A DNA stretch of 12,260 nt. Origin: an uncultured Erysipelotrichaceae bacterium (GTDB lineage Bacteria; Bacillota_I; Bacilli_A; RF39; UBA660). The notes under the pieces are model-generated. The model did no database searches, was not told the origin of the DNA, and was given only the letters and a program-made list of their open reading frames with translations. Shown here piece after piece: positions 1-6,404 of this stretch. The DNA lies in the NCBI GenBank assembly GCA_902797005.1, contig CADBRE010000053.1:1-12260 (forward strand). Direction: 5' to 3'. The position numbers and the translations under genes are program-made. Within the stretch, counting starts at the first letter, position 1, and the number at the start of each line of letters is the position of its first letter.

Positions 1-1857
1 ATGTTTGATGAAAACTTTAGAAATGAAGTTCAAGTTGTTAATACAGTATTATCAGTAGATAATGATTATACTCCAGAAATGACAGCATTATTTGGAACAA
101 GTTTAGCACTAGGTATATCCCCAATTCCATTTGACGGCCCAGTTGCGGGTGTTAAAGTAGGTAAAATTGATGGAGTACTAAAGATTAACCCTACAGTAGA
201 AGAAATGGAAAGGAGTACTATTGATTTAACAGTAGCAGGTACTAAAAACGCTATTAACATGGTTGAATCAGGAAGTAAAGAAGTATCTGAAGAAGAAATG
301 CTTGAAGCTTTAATGTTTGGTCATGAGCATATTAAAGAGTTATGTGCTATACAGGAAGATATTATATCTGAAGTAGGGCAGGAGAAAATAGAAGTAGAAC
401 TTGCTAATTTAAATCCTGAAATAGTTAAAGAGGTAACTGAAAATATTGAAAATGATATGCTAGAAGCAATTCAAATTAAAGATAAACTAGAAAGCTATGC
501 TAAAGTAGATGAAGTTAAAGCAAAAGCAATAACTGATTATACTGAAGCACATAAAGAAAGTGAGACTCTAGAAGACGAGTTAAAACAAGTTAAGAAAATT
601 GCTGATAACTTAGAAGGAGAAATAGTTAGAGGACTTATTACTGATAAAAAAGTAAGACCTGACGGAAGAAAAGTAGATGAAATAAGACCACTTTCAACTG
701 ATATAGATATATTGCCTAGACCTCACGGAAGTGCATTATTTACTCGTGGACAAACTCAAAGTTTAGCAATAACAACTTTAGGTGCTTTAGGTGAACATCA
801 AATACTAGATGGTATTGAAGAAGAAGATTCAAAGAGATTTATATTCCATTATAACTTCCCAGCTTTCTCAGTAGGTGAAACTGGAAGATACGGTTCTCCT
901 GGTAGAAGAGAAATCGGTCATGGAGCACTTGCCGAAAGAGCGCTTTTACAAGTAATGCCATCAGAAGAAGAATTTCCTTACACAGTAAGAACTGTTTCTG
1001 AAATACTTGAAAGTAATGGTTCTTCTTCACAAGCAAGTATATGTGCTGGATGTATGAGTCTTATGGCTGCAGGTGTTCCAATTAAAGCTCCAGTAGCGGG
1101 AATAGCAATGGGACTAATTACAAAAGACGGAACATGTGAAAGTGGATACACTATTCTAACTGATATTCAAGGTCTAGAAGATCACATGGGTGATATGGAC
1201 TTTAAAGTAGCAGGAACTAGAAAAGGTATAACTGCACTTCAAATGGATATAAAGATTAAAGGAATAAGTGAAAGTGTTCTTAAAGAAGCATTAGCTCAAG
1301 CTCGTACAGCAAGAATGCAAATCCTAGATGTAATGGAAGCACAAATAGCTGAACCTAGAAAAGAATTATCTCCATATGCTCCAAAGATAAAGATGATGAA
1401 TATCAATCCAGATAAGATTAAAGATGTAATCGGTCGTGGTGGAGAAACTATCACTAAGATAATACTTGAAAGCTCTGGTGTTAACACAGTAAGTGATAAA
1501 AATGCTGTTAAGATTGACATTGAAGATGATGGAAGAGTTATAGCTTACCATACTGATTATGCAATTATAGATAAAGCACTTTCTATGATAGAAGAAATAG
1601 TTCGTGAAGTAGAAATTGGTAAACTTTATGTAGGTAAAGTTGTAGATATACAAGATTTTGGATGTTTTGTAGAACTATGGCCTGGATGCGAAGGATTAGT
1701 ACATGTTTCTCAATTAGATACAAAACGTGTTGAAAAAGTTTCAGATGTAGTAAAAGTGGGAGACGAACTAGTTGTTAAAGTAACAGGATATGATAAGAAA
1801 GGTAAACTAAATCTTTCAAGAAAAGAAGTATTAGCTTCTAAGAATGAAGAAAAGTAA
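1..1857 (+). CDS. pnp: Polyribonucleotide nucleotidyltransferase (PNPase), 5'-truncated by the window edge
   Basis: Phosphorolytic 3'-5' exoribonuclease of RNA decay; the family works as a cytoplasmic ring-shaped trimer. The 618 residues seen hold the end of the first RNase PH domain (about 1-110), the helical linker domain (about 120-205), the second RNase PH domain from RPDGR at 219-223, a KH domain with the GRGG loop at 478-481, and an S1 domain (about 540-610). The catalytic aspartates of the second RNase PH domain appear as D388 and D394 ([12 protein letters not shown]). The ATG at base 1 is an internal methionine: compared with the roughly 705-residue B. subtilis protein as I remember it, about 100 N-terminal residues lie outside the window. 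The KH domain carries about ten extra residues (491-502) between the helix after GxxG and the VKIDIEDDG strand. A terminator follows at once. Identity is secure. Confidence 0.97.
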   Translation: MFDENFRNEVQVVNTVLSVDNDYTPEMTALFGTSLALGISPIPFDGPVAGVKVGKIDGVLKINPTVEEMERSTIDLTVAGTKNAINMVESGSKEVSEEEMLEALMFGHEHIKELCAIQEDIISEVGQEKIEVELANLNPEIVKEVTENIENDMLEAIQIKDKLESYAKVDEVKAKAITDYTEAHKESETLEDELKQVKKIADNLEGEIVRGLITDKKVRPDGRKVDEIRPLSTDIDILPRPHGSALFTRGQTQSLAITTLGALGEHQILDGIEEEDSKRFIFHYNFPAFSVGETGRYGSPGRREIGHGALAERALLQVMPSEEEFPYTVRTVSEILESNGSSSQASICAGCMSLMAAGVPIKAPVAGIAMGLITKDGTCESGYTILTDIQGLEDHMGDMDFKVAGTRKGITALQMDIKIKGISESVLKEALAQARTARMQILDVMEAQIAEPRKELSPYAPKIKMMNINPDKIKDVIGRGGETITKIILESSGVNTVSDKNAVKIDIEDDGRVIAYHTDYAIIDKALSMIEEIVREVEIGKLYVGKVVDIQDFGCFVELWPGCEGLVHVSQLDTKRVEKVSDVVKVGDELVVKVTGYDKKGKLNLSRKEVLASKNEEK

Positions 1858-1859
1858 TT

Positions 1860-1889
1860 AAAACAGGTTTAAACACCTGTTTTATTTTA
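1860..1889 (+). terminator. Rho-independent terminator of pnp
   Basis: A perfect 9-bp stem pairs AAAACAGGT (1860-1868) with ACCTGTTTT (1875-1883) around a 6-nt loop, followed by TTTATTTTAA. It begins 3 nt after the pnp stop codon. Confidence 0.85.
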
Positions 1890-1922
1890 AGTTAAAAAGT
1901 GCAATAAAAAAGTACTTAAATG

Positions 1923-2049
1923 CAATTTATGTGCCAAAAACGTGAAAGTTTTGATAAAAAGATGTGCCAAAAACGTGAAAACTTTCAACAATTTATGTGC
2001 CAAAAACGTGAAAGTTTTGATAAAAAGATGTGCCAAAAACGTGAAAACT
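1923..2049 (+). repeat. Four iteron-like direct repeats at exact 33-bp spacing
   Basis: The 17-bp core GTGCCAAAAACGTGAAA occurs four times without mismatch, at 1931-1947, 1964-1980, 1997-2013 and 2030-2046, so starts are exactly 33 bp apart. Two 16-bp spacers alternate (GTTTTGATAAAAAGAT and ACTTTCAACAATTTAT), giving a higher-order 66-bp unit: 1923-1983 is identical to 1989-2049. The core-spacer junctions form inverted matches, TGAAAGTTTT at 1943-1952 and AAAACTTTCA at 1978-1987. A decayed further unit may precede at about 1899-1930 (GTGC... CAATTTAT). The array ends one base before the -35 box of the following gene, so operator or protein-loading sites are the natural reading. That role is inference. 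Confidence 0.95.
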
Positions 2050-2050
2050 A

Positions 2051-2079
2051 TTGATTTTACGCCTTAAAAATGGTACAAT
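2051..2079 (+). promoter_or_regulatory. Sigma-A-type promoter of the DUF4143 gene, predicted leaderless
   Basis: TTGATT (2051-2056), a 17-bp spacer and TACAAT (2074-2079), with an extended -10 TGG directly before it. A start site about 7 nt downstream falls on or next to the A of the ATG at 2086. There is no Shine-Dalgarno sequence between the -10 box and the ATG. The -35 box lies 5 bp after the fourth iteron core, so a protein bound to the array could touch or block RNA polymerase. Confidence 0.75.
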
Positions 2080-2085
2080 CTAACT

Positions 2086-3399
2086 ATGAAAAGAAAAGTA
2101 TATGATGAATTATTAAAATGGAAAGAAAATGCAATTGAATCACCTTTAATGATTATAGGTGCTAGACAGGTTGGTAAAACTTATATAATAAAAGAGTTTT
2201 GCAAAAAAGAATTTGAAAGATATGTTTATATTGATTTGCTAGAGGATGAGAATATTGTAGAGTTATTTAAAAGACCTATTTCTCTTACAGAAAAGATGAG
2301 CTTACTAAAAGCTATAATAAAAAACACTAAGAATATAAATATTGATTATTCTAGTGATGTTTTAGTAATAGATGAAATACAAGAAAGTGAAGAATTGATA
2401 AGCTCTTTAAAACAATTAAAAGAGTCTGACATTCCCTATAAGATTTTATGTGCTGGTTCACTTTTGGGTGTAAAGCTAAAAAGAATGTCTAAACCTTTCC
2501 CAGTAGGCAAATCCGAAATGATATATATGTATCCAATGGATTTCGAAGAGTTTTTATGGGAGACTATGGGAAAAGAAATTGTTGATATGATATATGAACA
2601 CGCTAAGACAAACGAGCCTCTAGTAGATACAATCCATGAAGAATTATTATCTCTTTATAGACTATATCTATGTGTTGGTGGAATGCCTGAATGTGTAGAT
2701 AATATTTTAAAAATGAATAAAGACGTTGTTAGTTTTGATAAAAAGATTCCAAAAAAAATAACTGAAGGATATGCTAAAGACATGTCTAGATATGTTAAAG
2801 ATGAAACAGAAACTATAAGAATAGAAAAATTATACAAATCTATACCTTCACAAATTGGAAATAAGGCAAATAAGTTTCAATACGCTAAGATTGATAGAAA
2901 TGCTAGAAAGACTAACTATGAAACTGCTTTATCTTGGCTAGAATCAAGTATGATAGTTACTAAAGTATGTTATATTAACCCTTCTGAAATACCTCCTGAA
3001 GTATATAAAGATGAAGATGTATTTAAATTGTATGTAAGTGATGTTGGATTATTAAATTCCCTTGCATTTATGAATCTTAGCGATATAATACTTGACAATG
3101 GTTTTGTATTTAAAGGCAATATAACTGAAAACTATGTATGCAATCAGTTAAAGATTAATTTTGAAAATCTATATTATTGGAAAAGTGACAACTTAAGTGA
3201 AGTTGATTTTATAATATATAATAATGATGGTGTTATACCTATAGAAGTTAAAGCTGGAAATAAAGTTCAATCAAAGAGTTTAAATATATATATAGAAAAA
3301 TATAAACCTAAATATGCAATAAGATTAAGTGCAAAGAACTTTGGCTATGATAATAATATAAAATCAGTACCTTTGTATGCAGCATTTACAATAAGATAA
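2086..3399 (+). CDS. AAA-type ATPase with C-terminal DUF4143 (nuclease-fold) domain
   Basis: The 437 residues match the common AAA_14/DUF4143 ATPase family, whose biological role is poorly known. The N-terminal P-loop domain shows Walker A GARQVGKT (25-32), Walker B VLVIDE (92-97) and a sensor-like AGS near 124. The C-terminal domain ends with SEVDF (D374) and IEVKAG (E387, K389), the D...ExK pattern of PD-(D/E)XK nuclease folds, so the three candidate catalytic residues are present. No signal peptide or membrane segment is visible. The gene stands alone, with a terminator before and after it, its own promoter and the 33-bp iteron array upstream. The ATG overlaps the predicted transcription start, implying leaderless translation. 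Such solitary units between core genes look like accessory cargo. Family assignment is firm; a defence, plasmid-like or regulatory role cannot be chosen from sequence. Confidence 0.9.
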   Translation: MKRKVYDELLKWKENAIESPLMIIGARQVGKTYIIKEFCKKEFERYVYIDLLEDENIVELFKRPISLTEKMSLLKAIIKNTKNINIDYSSDVLVIDEIQESEELISSLKQLKESDIPYKILCAGSLLGVKLKRMSKPFPVGKSEMIYMYPMDFEEFLWETMGKEIVDMIYEHAKTNEPLVDTIHEELLSLYRLYLCVGGMPECVDNILKMNKDVVSFDKKIPKKITEGYAKDMSRYVKDETETIRIEKLYKSIPSQIGNKANKFQYAKIDRNARKTNYETALSWLESSMIVTKVCYINPSEIPPEVYKDEDVFKLYVSDVGLLNSLAFMNLSDIILDNGFVFKGNITENYVCNQLKINFENLYYWKSDNLSEVDFIIYNNDGVIPIEVKAGNKVQSKSLNIYIEKYKPKYAIRLSAKNFGYDNNIKSVPLYAAFTIR

Positions 3400-3415
3400 T
3401 ACGTGTATGATAATG

Positions 3416-3455
3416 AAAACATTAGGCATATAAATTGCCTAATGTTTTTCTTTTA
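3416..3455 (+). terminator. Rho-independent terminator of the DUF4143 gene
   Basis: A perfect 13-bp stem pairs AAAACATTAGGCA (3416-3428) with TGCCTAATGTTTT (3436-3448) around a 7-nt loop, followed by TCTTTT. Its A- and T-rich flanks would let it work in either direction. Confidence 0.88.
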
Positions 3456-3515
3456 CTAAAAAATTTAATGCAATTAAAATAAATATGTGATAGTATATAA
3501 CCTAGGTGGTGTTTT

Positions 3516-3806
3516 ATGAAAAAGTATAGTGAAATGAATAATAATGATTTTTATGTACTAGGCAGAGAAAATGGTTATAGTGGCAACAATAAAGTAAATG
3601 AAATAATAGGTGCTTTATCATTAAAGATAGACAAAAATAAATTGTCTCATAGAATTACTTATTATATATATGGATATAAAGTTAGAGTAGTCCAAAGAAA
3701 AGCAAATAGTTTTGATATTGATCTTGATAAGCATACTTGCGAAGTGTTGGAAATGAGTGCTAAAGAAGAAGCAAAAAGATTATTAAAGAAGGTAAAACAT
3801 GATTAA
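3516..3806 (+). CDS. Small hypothetical protein, coupled to trmL
   Basis: I do not recognise this 96-residue protein. It is basic, has no signal peptide or membrane segment, and looks like a small globular protein with a beta-rich middle (RITYYIYGYKVRVVQRK, about 46-62) and a C-terminal amphipathic helix rich in Glu and Lys (about 80-95). The start is supported by AGGTGGT at 3504-3510, 5 nt before the ATG. Its last 8 bases overlap the start of trmL, and the trmL ribosome site lies inside it, so the two are probably translated together. A weak extended -10 (TGA then TAGTAT, ending at 3496) may start the transcript. The overlap and the proper ribosome site make it a real gene; the function is open. 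Confidence 0.75.
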   Translation: MKKYSEMNNNDFYVLGRENGYSGNNKVNEIIGALSLKIDKNKLSHRITYYIYGYKVRVVQRKANSFDIDLDKHTCEVLEMSAKEEAKRLLKKVKHD

Positions 3807-4314
3807 TGTAGTTTTATTTGAACCTGAAATACCAGCCAATACTGGTAATATAATGAGAACTTGTGTTGCAACCGGATCTCATTTACATTTAATCAAACCA
3901 TTAGGATTCTCTTTGGAAGACAAGTATGTTAAAAGATGTGGTGTAAACTATATTGACAAATGTGTGTATACTGTTTACGAAAATATAGATGAGTTTTTTG
4001 AAAAGAATGAAGGAACATTTTATTTTCTAACAAGATATGGACAAAAACCTCACACAAGTTTTGACTATAGTAATAAAGATGAAAACATATACTTTATATT
4101 TGGAAAAGAAAGCACTGGTATTCCACTAGAAATACTAAAACCACATTTTGACAGGTGCATGAGAATACCTATGACTAGTGATGTAAGAGCATTAAATGTA
4201 TCTAACTCAGTAGCTATAATGGTATATGAAGCTTTAAGGCAGCAAGACTTTAGAGATTTATTAAGATACGAACCACATAAAGATAAAGACATAATAATAA
4301 AAAACGGTGATTAA
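3799..4314 (+). CDS. trmL: tRNA (cytidine(34)-2'-O)-methyltransferase, SpoU/SPOUT family
   Basis: This class methylates the 2'-OH of the wobble base (C34 or cmnm5U34) of tRNA-Leu using S-adenosylmethionine. All three SPOUT motifs are present: NTGNIMRT (14-21, with N14 and R20), FGKESTGIP (101-109), and IPMTSDVRALNVSNSVAI (123-140), which forms the trefoil knot and cofactor site. The family hallmark EPEIPANTGN is at 8-17 and GQKPHTSFDYS at 81-91. Length (171) is close to the usual 155-170, with a slightly longer, charged tail. The ribosome site is GAAGG at 3788-3792, 6 nt before the ATG. It overlaps the upstream small gene by 8 bases and converges on the XRE gene, the two sharing the palindrome TTAA for their stop codons. 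Confidence 0.95.
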   Translation: MINVVLFEPEIPANTGNIMRTCVATGSHLHLIKPLGFSLEDKYVKRCGVNYIDKCVYTVYENIDEFFEKNEGTFYFLTRYGQKPHTSFDYSNKDENIYFIFGKESTGIPLEILKPHFDRCMRIPMTSDVRALNVSNSVAIMVYEALRQQDFRDLLRYEPHKDKDIIIKNGD

Positions 4315-4327
4315 TCTTCACCGTTTT
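4301..4327. terminator. Bidirectional terminator shared by trmL and the XRE gene, with both stop codons in its loop
   Basis: A perfect 10-bp stem pairs AAAACGGTGA (4301-4310) with TCACCGTTTT (4318-4327) around loop TTAATCT. The A-run on the left and T-run on the right supply a U-tract on either strand. The loop contains TTAA (4311-4314), which is the TAA stop of trmL on + and of the XRE gene on -. The stem encodes the last residues of both proteins. Confidence 0.85.
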
Positions 4328-4574
4328 CATTGTCTTCTAGAAGGTCATTTACAGTAACACCAAGAACAACTGCTATTCTATAAAGCGTATCTACTGAAAA
4401 ACCTCTTTTACCTTTATCAGATTCAATTCTTCTAACAAACTCAAAGCTTCTATCAGTATATAAAGCTAATTGTTCTTGAGTAATACCCTTAAGTTTTCTA
4501 TATTTCTTAACATTATAAGAAACATTCTTCTTAAGATCCTTACTGAAATCAAAATCTTTTACATCGTATTTCAT
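4311..4574 (-). CDS. XRE-family helix-turn-helix transcriptional regulator
   Basis: A small DNA-binding protein of the Cro/C1 (HTH_3) type, 87 residues from the preferred start. The core runs from KYRKLKGITQEQLALYTDRS (helices 1-3, with TQEQLA and the recognition helix around FEFVRRIESDKG) to FSVDTLYRIAVVLGVTVNDLLE, the standard helix 4-5 ending. A short charged N-terminal arm precedes it; there is no effector domain. Start choice: an in-frame TTG at 4580 sits one base from the ribosome site AAAGGA (complement of 4582-4587), whereas the ATG at 4574 is 7 nt away, so the ATG is preferred. It diverges from spoIVA over about 150 bp, but spoIVA has its own sigma-E-like promoter, so a regulatory link is only a possibility. 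Confidence 0.88.
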   Translation of the reverse strand: MKYDVKDFDFSKDLKKNVSYNVKKYRKLKGITQEQLALYTDRSFEFVRRIESDKGKRGFSVDTLYRIAVVLGVTVNDLLEDNENGED

Positions 4575-4602
4575 ATACAAATCCTTTCATCAATCTAATT
4601 TT

Positions 4603-4630
4603 CTCATAAATATACGGAAATTAATGTAAA
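4603..4630 (-). promoter_or_regulatory. Weak candidate promoter of the XRE gene
   Basis: On the minus strand TTTACA (complement of 4625-4630), 16 bp, then TATGAG (complement of 4603-4608). The -10 match is poor. The short inverted pair TACGG (4613-4617) and CCGTA (4635-4639) brackets the -35 box and could be an autoregulatory operator, but a 5-bp arm can arise by chance. Confidence 0.3.
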
Positions 4631-4676
4631 CCTACCGTACCAGTTAACTAAAAAATGAACATATTTCTTAATTTAT

Positions 4677-4705
4677 GTAATACTTTTTTTATAGTTTCAT
4701 ATATT
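4677..4705 (+). promoter_or_regulatory. Candidate sigma-E (mother-cell sporulation) promoter of spoIVA
   Basis: GTAATACT (4677-4684), 13 bp, CATATATT (4698-4705). This resembles the B. subtilis sigma-E boxes as I recall them (-35 like GTMATATT, -10 like CATACANT). A start near 4712 leaves a short leader holding the AAGGAG ribosome site at 4717-4722. B. subtilis spoIVA is sigma-E controlled, which agrees. No good sigma-A promoter is seen here. Confidence 0.65.
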
Positions 4706-4729
4706 TGAATGTATAAAAGGAGTGAAAAT

Positions 4730-6208
4730 ATGGATAAAAAGGAAATACTAGAAAGCATATCTTCTAAGGGTAATGGTGAGATTTATCTAGGTGTAGTTGG
4801 GGCAGTTAGAACAGGTAAAAGTACTTTTATAAAAAAGGTTATTGAGACTTTAATCGTTCCTAATATAGAAGACGAGATTGAAAGAAAAAGATGTTTAGAT
4901 GAAATACCTCAAACTGCACAGGGAAAACAAATAATGACTATCGAGCCAAAATTCGTGCCTTCTAGTGGAGCTAAGATTAAGATTGATGAGTTTACATGTA
5001 ACATGAAACTTATTGATTGTGTAGGATTTGTAACACCTGAAGCAACTGGATACATGGATGAAGCAGGAGTGCAAAGAATGGTAAAAACACCTTGGTTTAC
5101 TGAAGATCTTCCATTTACAGAAGCTGCAACAATTGGAACAGAGAAGGTAATTAAAGACCACAGCACGATTGGAATAGTTGTTACTACTGATGGATCTATT
5201 ATGGATATGGGAAGAAGTAACTACGTAGATGCTGAAGATAAAGTAATAACTGAACTTAAAGAAATAAATAAACCATTCATAGTGATAATGAATACAACTC
5301 ACCCAAATGAACCTTCAACAACTAAATTATGCACTGAACTGCATGAAAAATATGATGTACCTGTTCTTCCTATGAGTGTTATAGATATGAGAGAAGAAGA
5401 TATTTTAAAAGTATTAAAAGAAGCACTTTATGAATTCCCTGTAGAAGACATTGAAATAAAAGTGCCTGACTGGATTGGAGTACTATCTAATAACAACGAA
5501 ATTAAAAAGGCATATCTAGAAGCTATGAAAAGCTGTACAACTAGTGTTGATAAGTTAAGAGATATAGATAACATTAATCTTAATTTTGAAGAAAATGACT
5601 ACATTAAAAATGCATATATTTCTAATTTAAATACCAATACTGGTGAAGTAACTATTACTTTGGAAGCACCAGATGAATTATATGATAAAACTTTAAGAGA
5701 CATAATAGGAGTAAGTGTTAACTCTAAAGCTCAGCTTCTAAGAGTATTTGAAGATTTTGCTGAAGGAAAGAGTGAATACGAAAGTGTTAAAGATGCATTA
5801 AAACAAGTTTACCTAACAGGATACGGAATAGTAACTCCATCTGTAAAAGATATGAAACTTGATGAACCACAAATAATTAAACAATCTGGTAGATATGGAG
5901 TTAAACTTAAAGCTATTGCAACAAGTATTCATATGATTAAAGTAGATGTAGAAAGTACTTTTGAACCAATAATAGGTACTGAGATGCAAAGTAAAGAACT
6001 CATTGATCATTTAATGAAAGATGGAGAGAAAGATGCAAGTAACATATGGAAAAGTGAAATATTTGGTCGTAGCTTAGAAGTAATAGTTCAAGAAGGAATA
6101 CAAGCTAAGCTTAATATGATACCAGAAGGTGTAAGATATAAACTAGGTCAAACAATAACTAAGATAGTAAACAAAGGCAGTGGAAACTTAATTGCTATTG
6201 TAATTTAA
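4730..6208 (+). CDS. spoIVA: Stage IV sporulation protein A, spore coat morphogenetic ATPase
   Basis: SpoIVA is made in the mother cell, binds the forespore surface, hydrolyses ATP and polymerises irreversibly to form the basement layer of the spore coat. From the ATG at 4730 the protein is 492 residues, the length I recall for B. subtilis. Walker A GAVRTGKST starts at G24 with the lysine at K30, as in B. subtilis; the Walker B-like strand KLIDCVG has D96. Conserved blocks follow in order: PWFTEDLPFTEAA, HSTIGIVVTTDGSI, LYEFPVEDIEI, TGYGIVTPSVKDM, and the C-terminal region needed for membrane targeting and assembly, ending GSGNLIAIVI. Start choice: AAGGAG at 4717-4722 is 7 nt from this ATG; an in-frame ATG at 4709 lies upstream of that site and is rejected. 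Intact gene, so the organism probably makes spores. Confidence 0.97.
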   Translation: MDKKEILESISSKGNGEIYLGVVGAVRTGKSTFIKKVIETLIVPNIEDEIERKRCLDEIPQTAQGKQIMTIEPKFVPSSGAKIKIDEFTCNMKLIDCVGFVTPEATGYMDEAGVQRMVKTPWFTEDLPFTEAATIGTEKVIKDHSTIGIVVTTDGSIMDMGRSNYVDAEDKVITELKEINKPFIVIMNTTHPNEPSTTKLCTELHEKYDVPVLPMSVIDMREEDILKVLKEALYEFPVEDIEIKVPDWIGVLSNNNEIKKAYLEAMKSCTTSVDKLRDIDNINLNFEENDYIKNAYISNLNTNTGEVTITLEAPDELYDKTLRDIIGVSVNSKAQLLRVFEDFAEGKSEYESVKDALKQVYLTGYGIVTPSVKDMKLDEPQIIKQSGRYGVKLKAIATSIHMIKVDVESTFEPIIGTEMQSKELIDHLMKDGEKDASNIWKSEIFGRSLEVIVQEGIQAKLNMIPEGVRYKLGQTITKIVNKGSGNLIAIVI

Positions 6209-6233
6209 TGGTTGGTTTTCTCTTGATAATCTA

Positions 6234-6262
6234 TTTACAAATAGTCTTAAATATAGTATAAT
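6234..6262 (+). promoter_or_regulatory. Strong sigma-A-type promoter for a structured RNA
   Basis: TTTACA (6234-6239), a 17-bp spacer and a perfect TATAAT (6257-6262). The predicted start is near 6269. No coding sequence follows on this strand before the terminator at 6373-6402, so the product is an RNA. Confidence 0.8.
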
Positions 6263-6268
6263 CAACTC

Positions 6269-6402
6269 ATCAAGTGAATATACTACTTGTGTTAAGTATA
6301 AACTTAACGGCGCCACCTGGACATAAGAGCCTGTTGTATGGTGCTACCAGCGCAGGGGTGCTGACCCCTCCTAAAAAAGCAACTCTTAGTAGTTGCTTTT
6401 TT
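6269..6402 (+). ncRNA. Unclassified GC-rich structured RNA between spoIVA and a DUF3800 gene
   Basis: A unit of about 134 nt bounded by a near-consensus promoter and a strong terminator. Bases 6309-6371 are about 63% GC (40 of 63) in a strongly AT-rich window, typical of folded RNA. Visible helices: CAAGT/ACTTG (6271-6275, 6285-6289); GTTAAGT/ACTTAAC closing an ATAA loop (6291-6297, 6302-6308); GCGCCACC with GGTG and GCGC (6310-6317 with 6340-6343 and 6350-6353, six bases bulged); AGGGGT/ACCCCT closing a GCTG loop (6354-6359, 6364-6369). TGG (6318-6320) could pair CCA (6347-6349) as a small pseudoknot. CCCCUCCU at 6365-6372 resembles an anti-Shine-Dalgarno stretch, which would suit a trans-acting sRNA. 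It lacks the SRP GGAAG loop, a T-box GGUGG motif and any riboswitch core I know. Class unknown. Confidence 0.7.
6373..6402. terminator. Bidirectional terminator of the structured RNA and the DUF3800 gene
   Basis: A perfect 12-bp stem pairs AAAAAAGCAACT (6373-6384) with AGTTGCTTTTTT (6391-6402), loop CTTAGT. The A-run and T-run serve both directions. It ends the RNA on + and begins 2 nt after the DUF3800 stop codon on -. spoIVA has no hairpin of its own, so its transcript may also end here. Confidence 0.88.
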
Positions 6403-6404
6403 AG

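Noticed and set aside
1366..1653. Minus-strand reading frame of 95 codons within pnp
   Set aside because: Rich in Tyr, Phe, Ile and Asn from antisense AT-rich coding sequence, no start signal, and the + strand is clearly pnp.
1923..2049. CRISPR array
   Set aside because: The core is only 17 bp, the two spacers alternate and are themselves repeated instead of being unique, and no cas gene is nearby. Iteron-like direct repeats fit better.
4575..4580. TTG start for the XRE gene
   Set aside because: It is one base from the AAAGGA site; the ATG at 4574 has normal 7-nt spacing.
4709..4729. Upstream ATG start for spoIVA
   Set aside because: It lies before the AAGGAG ribosome site; the ATG at 4730 is 7 nt after it and gives the family length of 492.
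4895..5302. Minus-strand reading frames of 135 and 85 codons within spoIVA
   Set aside because: Shadows of a well-conserved gene on the other strand; no ribosome sites and no recognisable family.
6309..6371. SRP RNA, T-box or HDV-like ribozyme
   Set aside because: No GGAAG/GCAG SRP tetraloop region, no GGUGG T-box antiterminator motif, and the helix order does not give the double-pseudoknot of HDV-like ribozymes.
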